DNA from: a bacterium
GTDB taxonomy: Bacteria > Armatimonadota > Chthonomonadetes > Chthonomonadales > Chthonomonadaceae
Length of the DNA: 5,543 bases
Assembly (NCBI GenBank): GCA_021805405.1
Contig: JAJZFK010000389.1
Span: forward strand, 1 to 5,543
Direction of reading: 5' to 3'
Shown: positions 1 to 4,988 of the stretch, one piece after another
Layout of the letters: each line of letters begins with the position of its first letter
Position numbering within the stretch: the first letter of the stretch is position 1
The notes under the pieces: generated by a model
Told to the model about the DNA's origin: nothing
What the model saw: only the letters and a program-made list of their open reading frames with translations
Databases searched by the model: none
Made by a program: the position numbers and the translations under genes

Positions 1-249
1 CAGGAAGCAATGCTTTCTCACGAAAAGACTGCACAACTCGACAGCCTGTTTGCTGTGCTCACACCTAGAGAGGCCGAAGTTATGCGAAAGCGGCTTGGCT
101 TTGAGGAGGAAGCTGCTCAGGTACTGCAGCAGATTGGCGAGGCGATGCAGATATCGCGAGAGCGCGTAAGGCAGATTGAGTTACTTGCCGTGAAGAAGAT
201 GAAATATGCCGCCAAACAAGGCAACTTGCGAGGTTATCTATCTGGTTAG
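1..249 (+). CDS. Sigma-70 family RNA polymerase sigma factor, C-terminal region 4 (5' end outside window)
   Basis: This is the C-terminal end of a sigma factor, the RNA polymerase subunit that recognises promoters. The visible 82 residues hold region 4: LTPREAEVMRKRLGF at about 20-34, then a helix-turn-helix whose recognition helix ISRERVRQIE (51-60) keeps the R-E-R-x-R-Q-I-E residues that contact the -35 box. The usual TLEEIG segment reads VLQQIG, and the tail is ...NLRGYLSG, so this is a divergent paralogue rather than an obvious housekeeping RpoD. The reading frame is open back to base 1. The first ATG (10-12) has a purine run only 2 nt upstream, too close for a normal ribosome binding site, and the residues before the ATG align with the usual region 4 lead-in. 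I therefore call a gene truncated by the window. A free-standing 79-residue region-4 protein starting at 10 is the alternative. An intrinsic terminator follows 21 nt after the stop. Confidence 0.8.
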   Translation, partial: QEAMLSHEKTAQLDSLFAVLTPREAEVMRKRLGFEEEAAQVLQQIGEAMQISRERVRQIELLAVKKMKYAAKQGNLRGYLSG

Positions 250-253
250 AGAT

Positions 254-325
254 CCAGTACGATTGAAAAGCGCGTCACCATATGCTGTTGTGGTGGCGCG
301 TTTTTTTTGCCAGTACGGTTGCAAA
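254..325. repeat. Short direct repeat flanking the terminator hairpin
   Basis: CCAGTACGATTGAAAA (254-269) and CCAGTACGGTTGCAAA (310-325) match at 14 of 16 positions. They lie directly on either side of the terminator stem-loop and T tract. The origin could be slippage or a small duplication. No function is evident and chance cannot be excluded. Confidence 0.5.
271..308 (+). terminator. Rho-independent terminator of the sigma factor gene
   Basis: CGCGTCACCA (271-280) pairs with TGGTGGCGCG (291-300) over 10 bp with one G-T wobble, around a 10-nt loop. It is followed immediately by eight T residues (301-308). This is a textbook intrinsic terminator just after the sigma factor stop codon. It separates that gene from the radC promoter downstream. 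Confidence 0.93.
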
Positions 326-349
326 TAATGGGTTAATGGCATTGACACA

Positions 350-378
350 TTGACACTAATTGGCTGGGCGGTTACAAT
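350..378 (+). promoter_or_regulatory. Strong sigma-70 promoter upstream of radC, with duplicated -35 box
   Basis: A consensus -35 TTGACA (350-355) and a near-consensus -10 TACAAT (373-378) are separated by exactly 17 bp. An 8-bp tandem repeat (TTGACACA 342-349, TTGACACT 350-357) gives a second TTGACA at 342-347, which is too far (25 bp) from the -10 to be used with it. Transcription should begin near 385. The next real coding region is radC at 599, so the leader would be about 210 nt. Confidence 0.75.
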
Positions 379-598
379 GTAGAGGTGTTCAAGCAGTTTC
401 GCGCTGTTGTAAAGAAGAAAATGGCCACATCATTGCTGGCTGGTGCCTAGCTCATGATTTATTGAAAGTCACCATGCAGAGGTGGTTGCTACTTCTTGCA
501 GAGGATGGCCCCATGTTTCCTGATCACGGCGGACAATCGCTGCCAGTTCCTAACATCACACTACACACTCGTTAATGGTACATGCCCAGGAGACCTGA
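379..598 (+). other. Long non-coding leader between promoter and radC
   Basis: From 250 to 598 there is no convincing gene. After the terminator and promoter, about 210 nt remain that would be transcribed as the radC leader or as a separate small RNA. It contains a 9-codon mini-ORF, MATSLLAGA (421-450), behind a weak purine run, and a repeated TGCAGAGG (475-482 and 497-504). A short hairpin (CACC/GGTG around 472-485) is also present. No tRNA cloverleaf or recognised riboswitch consensus was seen. An open frame covering 360-575 is not supported: it starts at a TTG inside the promoter and has no ribosome binding site. Confidence 0.4.
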
Positions 599-1309
599 AT
601 GAACTCGGACCTCTCACCTCCAGTGCGCTATAATTCGGCAATGCGGGAACTTCCAACAAGCGATCGACCTCGTGAGCGCTTAATGCAGTGTGGAGCAGGC
701 GTGCTTTCTAGCGCCGAACTGCTCGCCATACTGCTCAGGACTGGCACGCGCGAGAGATCTGCCATTGGCCTTGCAGAACAATTAATCACCCATTTTAATG
801 GTTTGCGCGGCATATCGATGGCCGGGCTTGGCAGTTTAACCCAGATTAAAGGGGTGGGCGACACTAAAGCCGTGGAGATTATGGCCGCGGTTGAACTGGG
901 TAAACGTCTTGCTGTTATTGATGCCGACAACCGCCCGTCCATTACAGGACCGGCGGATGTGGCCAATATCCTCATGCCAGAGATGCGCGATCTTTTGCAG
1001 GAGAACCTGCGAGTACTGTTGTTAGACGCAAAGAACCGGCTGGTGCGAACATGCTCCGTTACTGTTGGTACGCAGAACAGCGCACCTGTTTACATCCCAG
1101 GCATATTTAAAGAGGCCATCCAGGCGAGCGCTACCAATATCATACTTGTTCACAACCACCCCAGTGGCGATCCAACGCCAAGCACCGACGACAAACTCGT
1201 TACCCAACGGGTGCTTGAAGCCGGTAAACTCATAGATATTCAGTTGCTTGATCACATTGTAATAGGCCACAACTGTTGGGTCTCACTAAAAGAGCGCGGA
1301 ATGATGTAG
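599..1309 (+). CDS. radC: RadC family protein (UPF0758), JAMM/MPN+ metalloprotease-like domain
   Basis: This 236-residue protein has normal full length for the RadC family. The N-terminal part holds the family signature RELPTSDRPRERL (16-28) and SSAELLAILLRTGT (37-50), followed by a helix-hairpin-helix DNA-binding segment (LTQIKGVGDTKAVEI, 80-94). The C-terminal half is the JAMM domain: a glutamate at 135 before the LRVLLLD strand, then HNHPSGDPTPSTDD (185-198). His185, His187 and Asp198 are the expected zinc ligands and Ser195 completes the motif. Despite its name, a direct role in DNA repair is unproven for the family. Relatives have been linked to DNA metabolism and to mobile elements. One oddity is YIPGIFKEA (165-173) where many homologues read HPREVFKEA. 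An AGGAGA ribosome binding site (588-593), 5 nt before the ATG, fixes the start. The promoter at 350-378 probably drives it alone. Confidence 0.93.
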   Translation: MNSDLSPPVRYNSAMRELPTSDRPRERLMQCGAGVLSSAELLAILLRTGTRERSAIGLAEQLITHFNGLRGISMAGLGSLTQIKGVGDTKAVEIMAAVELGKRLAVIDADNRPSITGPADVANILMPEMRDLLQENLRVLLLDAKNRLVRTCSVTVGTQNSAPVYIPGIFKEAIQASATNIILVHNHPSGDPTPSTDDKLVTQRVLEAGKLIDIQLLDHIVIGHNCWVSLKERGMM

Positions 1310-1330
1310 TCAAACATGTGCCTCGATCGA

Positions 1331-1352
1331 GCACCGAGGTTGGTGCAATATT
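1331..1352 (+). terminator. Weak candidate terminator after radC
   Basis: GCACC (1331-1335) pairs with GGTGC (1342-1346) around a 6-nt loop, followed by AATATTT. The stem is only 5 bp and the T tract is interrupted. A competing stem, CCTCG (1321-1325) with CGAGG (1335-1339), uses overlapping bases. Termination here is possible but not well supported. Confidence 0.3.
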
Positions 1353-1390
1353 TCCCGCCCAATTCTGAGAAAGGGCTAAGGCGAGAAACT

Positions 1391-1402
1391 GTAATCTATT
1401 AC
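1391..1402. promoter_or_regulatory. Operator-like dyad upstream of the beta-propeller gene
   Basis: GTAAT and ATTAC form a perfect 5-2-5 inverted repeat 66 nt before the TTG start of the propeller gene. ATTACG recurs at 1427-1432. A TTGTCA at 1422-1427 is a possible -35 box, but no good -10 follows at the right distance, so the promoter is not resolved. This is a candidate regulator site only. Confidence 0.25.
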
Positions 1403-1454
1403 GGTCGTCACACTTGCGGTATTGTCATTACGAATGTTCTTTGTACATAGTAAA

Positions 1455-1460
1455 AAGGAG
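1455..1460 (+). promoter_or_regulatory. Ribosome binding site fixing the TTG start of the propeller gene
   Basis: AAGGAG lies 7 nt upstream of TTG 1468, the optimal distance. This decides between the in-frame TTG codons at 1414, 1441 and 1468. Confidence 0.75.
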
Positions 1461-1467
1461 CCGCCTC

Positions 1468-2523
1468 TTGTGCCGTAAAATATTTGTGTATGGGCTGTGT
1501 TGTGCAGCCACGTTGATATATGGTGTGCAAGCAATTGCGCAGCCACCCCAGGTGCCAGCATATGAAGCAGCAGGAACAATATCACTGCCAGGATTAGCCC
1601 GGTGGGATTATATGAGTTTGGACCCGCGTGCCGGTCGCCTCTACGTAGCTCATGGCGACAAGGTGGACGTTATTAATGTAACCTCCAATAAAGTGGTTGG
1701 TGAGGTAGCGCCTACACCTGGTGTTCATGGTATTGCTATCGACCGGCGTGATGGCCTGGGATTTGCGAGTGCAGGCGGTATCAATTCCGTTGTTGTCTTT
1801 CAGCTACGCTCGCTTAAGGTACTTAAGAATATTGCTGTGGGGCGCATGCCAGACTGCATTATTTATGACCGCCACACCAACAGGGTTTTTGCATTTGATG
1901 GTGGTAGTAATGAGGCCAGCGTAATAGATTGCAAGACACAATCACTTGTTGGGAGTGTGCCCCTCGATGGTCGCCCCGAGTTTGCAGTATCGGCACGCGA
2001 TGGCAACGTTTATGTCAATATCGAGAGTAAAAGTGAGGTTGCCAGGATTGACGCGTCAGCCTTGAAGGTGACGGCCGTTTGGCCGTTGGCACCCGGCGAA
2101 GGTCCGTCGGGTATTACGATCGATACCAAAAGGCACCTCGTATTTTCTACGTGCCACAATGGCGTCATGACAGTGCTGAACTACAACACCGGGAAGGTTG
2201 TTGCAACGCCGGCTATTGGTACCGGGCCAGATGCTGCTGGCTTTGATGCGGGGTTTGGTCTCGCATTCAGTTCAAACGGGCAGGGGACCATTTCAGTGCT
2301 TGGTGAGGGCAGGGACGGTAACTTTGAGACCGTTTCAACGGTTATTACCCAGCCTGGTGCGCGCACGATGGCCGTAGATACTGTAACTCACAATCTCTAT
2401 GTCTGTACTGCTACACCCGACCCGGCACCACTACCACCTGGCACGCCATTCTGGCGCAAACCGTATCTTAAGGACACATTCCATATTCTTGTGCTACATC
2501 CTGAATTGCCCGGTGCAAAGTAA
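1468..2523 (+). CDS. Secreted seven-bladed beta-propeller protein, YncE/YVTN-repeat-like
   Basis: The product (351 residues from this start) is predicted to be exported and to fold as a beta-propeller. Blade-start motifs of the form hydrophobic-x-hydrophobic-Asp recur about every 42 residues: WDYMSLD (46), HGIAID (87), DCIIYD (129), EFAVSA (171), SGITID (214), DAAGFD (255) and RTMAVD (299). That makes seven repeats. This pattern is typical of YncE/YVTN-type proteins, whose substrates or partners are mostly unknown. I chose TTG 1468 because AAGGAG (1455-1460) lies 7 nt upstream. It also leaves a compact signal peptide: basic CRK, hydrophobic IFVYGLCCAATLIYGV, and a likely cleavage after AIA at residue 24. 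An upstream in-frame TTG at 1414 would add 18 residues before the signal peptide and has no ribosome binding site. There is no obvious partner gene. It converges with groEL. No enzymatic residues are recognisable, so a binding or scaffold role is only inferred. Confidence 0.85.
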   Translation: MCRKIFVYGLCCAATLIYGVQAIAQPPQVPAYEAAGTISLPGLARWDYMSLDPRAGRLYVAHGDKVDVINVTSNKVVGEVAPTPGVHGIAIDRRDGLGFASAGGINSVVVFQLRSLKVLKNIAVGRMPDCIIYDRHTNRVFAFDGGSNEASVIDCKTQSLVGSVPLDGRPEFAVSARDGNVYVNIESKSEVARIDASALKVTAVWPLAPGEGPSGITIDTKRHLVFSTCHNGVMTVLNYNTGKVVATPAIGTGPDAAGFDAGFGLAFSSNGQGTISVLGEGRDGNFETVSTVITQPGARTMAVDTVTHNLYVCTATPDPAPLPPGTPFWRKPYLKDTFHILVLHPELPGAK

Positions 2524-2563
2524 ATTAGGCCTGGTTGTTACACACTTCCTAGAAAATTACAGA

Positions 2564-2592
2564 GCTCCTGTCGTAGTCAAAACGACAGGAGC
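2564..2592 (-). terminator. Hairpin terminator between convergent propeller and groEL genes
   Basis: GCTCCTGTCG (2564-2573) and CGACAGGAGC (2583-2592) form a perfect 10-bp stem around a 9-nt loop. The hairpin lies about 32 nt after the groEL stop and 40 nt after the propeller stop. Read on the minus strand, the stem is followed by TCTGTAATTTTCT, which is moderately U-rich, so it best serves the groESL transcript. Read on the plus strand, no U tract follows. It may still stop or stabilise both messages. Confidence 0.75.
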
Positions 2593-2624
2593 CCCTCGCA
2601 CAATCTTACCTTTACCGCGACGTC

Positions 2625-4244
2625 TTAGTACATTCCACCACCCGGCGCTGGTGCCGGTGCAGCAGATGCTGGCTCTTTCTTCTCGGTAATCAGACATTCG
2701 GTCGTGAGAATAAGCCCTGCAATAGAGGACGCGTTCTGTAATGCTGTTCTTACGACCTTTGCTGGGTCTACAACACCGGCCTTCACAAGGTCTTCGTAAT
2801 TGCCAGTAGCCGCATTAAAGCCATGTCCAGTACCGAGCGCTTTTACTTTGTTAACAACTACGCTGCCTTCGTACCCGGCGTTGGCTGCTATCTGGCGCAA
2901 TGGCTCTTCAATTGCACGGTGAACGATATTAAGCCCAATCAGCTCATCGCCGGTCAGCTTAAGGCCGACAAGCACGGCCTGCGCATTTAGAAGGGCAACC
3001 CCACCACCTGGAACGATACCTTCTTCCACGGCGGCGCGAGTAGCGTGCATAGCGTCCTCTATGCGAGCTTTTTTCTCTTTCAGTTCGGTTTCGGTAGCCG
3101 CACCAACCTGAATAACGGCAACGCCGCCCGAAAGCTTGGCGAGTCTCTCCTGCAGCTTCTCACGGTCGTAGTCGCTGTCGGAACTTTCGATCTGGTTCTT
3201 GATCACCGAAATGCGGCCATCAATTTCGGCTTTGGTTCCTGCGCCATCTACGATAGTGGTTTCATCCTTGGTAACCACCACGCGCTTAGCACGCCCGAGC
3301 ATTTCGAGTTCGATTTTATCCAGCTTGAGGCCCAGATCTTCCGTGATGAATTTACCGCCAGTCAGCACAGAGATGTCCTCAAGGATTGCCTTACGTCGAT
3401 CGCCAAAGCCGGGAGCCTTGATGGCGATACTGGTAACATTGCCACGAATCTTGTTGACCACCATGGTTGCAAGTGCTTCGCCGTCAACGTCCTCTGCAAT
3501 AATCACCATTGGGCGACCGGTTCGAGCGACTTTTTCCATTACTGGAACGAGGTCCGCGACTGCACTAATTTTCTTCTCGAAGAGCAGGATGTATGGATCT
3601 TCCATCACTGCCTCCATCCGCTCAGAGTCGGTGACGAAGTAGGGCGAGATGTAGCCCTTGTCAAACTGCATTCCTTCCACTATCTCAAGCTGAGTAGAAG
3701 TACCGCGGCTCTCCTCAACTGTGATGACACCGTCCGCAGTAACCTTCTCCATTGCTTCCGCAAGCATCGCACCGATCTCGGAGTCGTTGGCAGAAATTGT
3801 CGCGACCTGTGCGACAGCCGACTTGCCCTCAACCGTGGTGCTGCTTGCCTTAATTGCAGCTACCAGCGCTTCAACAGCCTTCTCGATACCGCGCTTAACC
3901 TGAAGTGGTTTTGCACCGGCCGCAACGGATTTGAGGCCTTCCTTGACGATAGCCTGGGCGAGTACTGTAGCCGTTGTTGTTCCGTCGCCGGCAACGTCGT
4001 TCGTTTTACTTGCTACTTCGCGTACCAGCTGAGCACCCATGTTTTCAAATGGGTTCTCGACTTCTATCTCTTTAGCTATCGTTACGCCATCGTTGATAAT
4101 GGAGGGGCTACCAAATTTTTTCTCCAGGACGACGTTGCGGCCTCGCGGCCCAAGAGTAACTTTAACTGCGTCGGCAAGTATGTTTACGCCGCGCTCCAGA
4201 GATCGACGAGCCTCCTCGTCAAACTGCATGATTTTAGCTGCCAT
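2625..4244 (-). CDS. groEL: Chaperonin GroEL (Hsp60, 60 kDa)
   Basis: The 539-residue product is the ATP-driven folding chamber subunit that works with GroES in the cytoplasm. Full family signatures are present. The ATP site keeps Asp52 in NDGVTIAKEIE, GDGTTT at 86-91 (Asp87) and Asp397 in IEDAMHATRA, followed by VEEGIVPGGGVALL (406-419). Apical substrate and GroES contacts are kept at Tyr198, Tyr202, Phe203 and the VVNKIRG segment near 262. The tail ends EPASAAPAPAPGGGMY: an Ala/Pro-rich linker and a single GGGMY replace the long GGM repeats of many homologues. The ATG is the only sensible start. Its ribosome binding site AAGGAG (4258-4263) overlaps the groES stop codon and is 13 nt from the ATG, longer than usual. 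It is co-transcribed with groES (17 nt gap) and is probably under HrcA/CIRCE control. A long open frame on the opposite strand is a shadow of this gene. Confidence 0.98.
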   Translation of the reverse strand: MAAKIMQFDEEARRSLERGVNILADAVKVTLGPRGRNVVLEKKFGSPSIINDGVTIAKEIEVENPFENMGAQLVREVASKTNDVAGDGTTTATVLAQAIVKEGLKSVAAGAKPLQVKRGIEKAVEALVAAIKASSTTVEGKSAVAQVATISANDSEIGAMLAEAMEKVTADGVITVEESRGTSTQLEIVEGMQFDKGYISPYFVTDSERMEAVMEDPYILLFEKKISAVADLVPVMEKVARTGRPMVIIAEDVDGEALATMVVNKIRGNVTSIAIKAPGFGDRRKAILEDISVLTGGKFITEDLGLKLDKIELEMLGRAKRVVVTKDETTIVDGAGTKAEIDGRISVIKNQIESSDSDYDREKLQERLAKLSGGVAVIQVGAATETELKEKKARIEDAMHATRAAVEEGIVPGGGVALLNAQAVLVGLKLTGDELIGLNIVHRAIEEPLRQIAANAGYEGSVVVNKVKALGTGHGFNAATGNYEDLVKAGVVDPAKVVRTALQNASSIAGLILTTECLITEKKEPASAAPAPAPGGGMY

Positions 4245-4261
4245 CCGTGTTCAGTGTCTCC

Positions 4262-4552
4262 TTAACCTTTGATGGCCAGAACGTCGTCCTGGCGAAGAAT
4301 AACATACTCTTCGTTACCGATCTTAACTTCGGTTCCACCGTATTTTGCAAAGATAACGATCTGACCAGCCTGTACCTCCATAGGTACAACTTTGCCATTT
4401 TCCAGGGTCTTACCTGGTCCAACGGCGATAACCTCAGCCTCCTGAGGCTTCTCCTGCGCGCTGTCTGGCAGAATGATTCCGCCAGACGATTTTTCAACGG
4501 GGGTTACCACTTTGGCAACGAGTCGGTCGTTAATCGGTTTAAGTGTAGGCAT
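4262..4552 (-). CDS. groES: Co-chaperonin GroES (Hsp10)
   Basis: This 96-residue protein caps the GroEL ring and encloses the folding chamber. MPTLKPINDRLVAKV starts the usual fold. The mobile loop (about 17-32) carries the hydrophobic GroEL-binding tripeptide Ile-Ile-Leu in SSGGIILPD (22-30). The segments PQEAEVIAVGPG (36-47), VQAGQIVIFAKYGGTEV (60-76) and EEYVILRQDDVLAI (81-94) complete the family signature, and the length is normal. The reading frame is open upstream to 4639, but AAGGAGGT (4559-4566) lies 6 nt before the ATG at 4552, and homologues begin here. It is the first gene of the groES-groEL operon, with its promoter and CIRCE-like operator about 115-155 nt upstream. Confidence 0.97.
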   Translation of the reverse strand: MPTLKPINDRLVAKVVTPVEKSSGGIILPDSAQEKPQEAEVIAVGPGKTLENGKVVPMEVQAGQIVIFAKYGGTEVKIGNEEYVILRQDDVLAIKG

Positions 4553-4630
4553 ACCGAGACCTCCTTCAATTTCTTTGATTAAATTTGAAATGTCAGCGCC
4601 AAACGCATCCGTGTCGTCGGCAGCCGGCAA

Positions 4631-4657
4631 TTGGCACACTCATTACGAGAGCGCCAA
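4631..4657 (-). promoter_or_regulatory. Stem-loop at the 5' end of the groESL mRNA leader
   Basis: On the minus strand TTGGCGCTCTC (4657-4647) pairs with GAGTGTGCCAA (4641-4631) over 11 positions, with one G-U wobble and one U-U mismatch, around the loop GTAAT. The predicted transcript start is near 4661, so the hairpin would sit almost at the 5' end of the message. Such 5' hairpins can protect mRNA from decay. TTGGCGCT occurs again in the leader (4602-4595), so an alternative pairing is possible. Confidence 0.6.
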
Positions 4658-4667
4658 TAACAGAATA

Positions 4668-4697
4668 ATTGTACCCCCGTTAGCAGTTATGGGTCAA
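4668..4697 (-). promoter_or_regulatory. groESL promoter
   Basis: On the minus strand a -35 TTGACC (4697-4692) and a -10 TACAAT (4673-4668) are separated by 18 bp, a good sigma-70 promoter. The predicted start is near 4661, giving a leader of about 108 nt. The -35 box lies in the spacer of the CIRCE-like repeat, so a bound repressor would directly block RNA polymerase. Confidence 0.8.
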
Positions 4698-4706
4698 GAG
4701 TGCTAA
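4680..4706 (-). promoter_or_regulatory. CIRCE-like operator (HrcA binding site)
   Basis: The known CIRCE consensus is TTAGCACTC, 9 bp, GAGTGCTAA. Here the plus strand has TTAGCAGTT (4680-4688), a 9-bp spacer, and GAGTGCTAA (4698-4706). One arm is perfect, the other differs at two of nine positions, and the spacing is exact. CIRCE binds the heat-shock repressor HrcA. Its presence before groES implies HrcA control, though hrcA itself is not in the window. Confidence 0.88.
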
Positions 4707-4891
4707 CGCGGCGGCTGGGGTGATTTTGGTAATTGTTTTCATATCCAAATAATGGTGTGGAGCCATGTTGCGGCCGCACTACAGTGGCCCATGACCTGAT
4801 GTTTTATACTGGGAAGGATTGCTGGCCTACAGCACACGAAGGGTTAGTGTAGAATAGCCATGAAATTGAAATCTAAGTGGGCTGGGATAGG
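4707..4891. other. Intergenic region between divergent groES and zinc-ribbon genes
   Basis: No gene or RNA is supported here. A TATACT at 4805-4810 lacks a matching -35 box. A tiny frame encoding MKLKSKWAGIG (4860-4895) has no ribosome binding site. Small imperfect hairpins occur but none is followed by a U tract. Confidence 0.4.
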
Positions 4892-4921
4892 GTGATAACC
4901 ATCCTGCCTTACCGGTATAAT
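4892..4921 (+). promoter_or_regulatory. Candidate promoter of the zinc-ribbon gene
   Basis: A consensus -10 TATAAT (4916-4921) is preceded, 18 bp upstream, by the weak -35 GTGATA (4892-4897). A second TATAAT at 4946-4951 has an even weaker -35 (TTGTAT, 19 bp away). Either could serve the TTG start at 4989. The weak -35 boxes leave room for activation or another sigma factor. Confidence 0.45.
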
Positions 4922-4932
4922 TGTATGGTAAG
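4908..4932. promoter_or_regulatory. Operator-like inverted repeat centred on the -10 box
   Basis: CTTACC (4908-4913) and GGTAAG (4927-4932) form a perfect 6-bp dyad with a 13-bp spacer that contains the TATAAT at 4916-4921. Its position over the promoter is where a dimeric repressor would act. No known regulator consensus was recognised. Confidence 0.4.
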
Positions 4933-4973
4933 AATGTTCCGACAATATAATTTAAATGCACCGGCATTCCTTT

Positions 4974-4980
4974 GGGAGGA
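4974..4980 (+). promoter_or_regulatory. Ribosome binding site fixing the TTG start of the zinc-ribbon gene
   Basis: GGGAGGA lies 8 nt upstream of TTG 4989. The in-frame ATG at 4956 has only A/T-rich sequence before it, so the TTG is the preferred start. Confidence 0.7.
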
Positions 4981-4988
4981 CGCACGCG

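Noticed and set aside
360..575. A 71-codon open frame in the radC leader
   Set aside because: Its start (TTG 360) lies between the -35 and -10 boxes of the promoter, no ribosome binding site precedes it or its internal ATG, and the protein resembles nothing.
379..598. tRNA or rRNA fragment behind the strong promoter
   Set aside because: No acceptor stem, T-arm or anticodon arm pattern could be assembled in this stretch.
628..975. Open frames antisense to radC (also 1022-1270)
   Set aside because: They are fully inside the convincing radC gene and have low-complexity or random composition.
3045..4265. A 406-codon open frame on the plus strand opposite groEL and groES
   Set aside because: It lies exactly antisense to the strongly conserved groEL, has no family resemblance, is rich in Cys, Phe and His, and lacks a credible ribosome binding site. 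It is a codon-bias shadow.
4553..4639. N-terminal extension of GroES (29 residues)
   Set aside because: The extension has no ribosome binding site, lies in the predicted leader, and homologues begin at the ATG at 4552, which has an excellent ribosome binding site.
4860..4895. Mini-ORF MKLKSKWAGIG
   Set aside because: No ribosome binding site, very short, and it overlaps the candidate -35 region of the zinc-ribbon promoter.
1432..4939. Shared GAATGTTC before both TTG-start genes (1432-1439 and 4932-4939)
   Set aside because: An 8-bp match found by eye in about 5.5 kb has a fair probability of being chance, and its position relative to promoter and start differs between the two genes.
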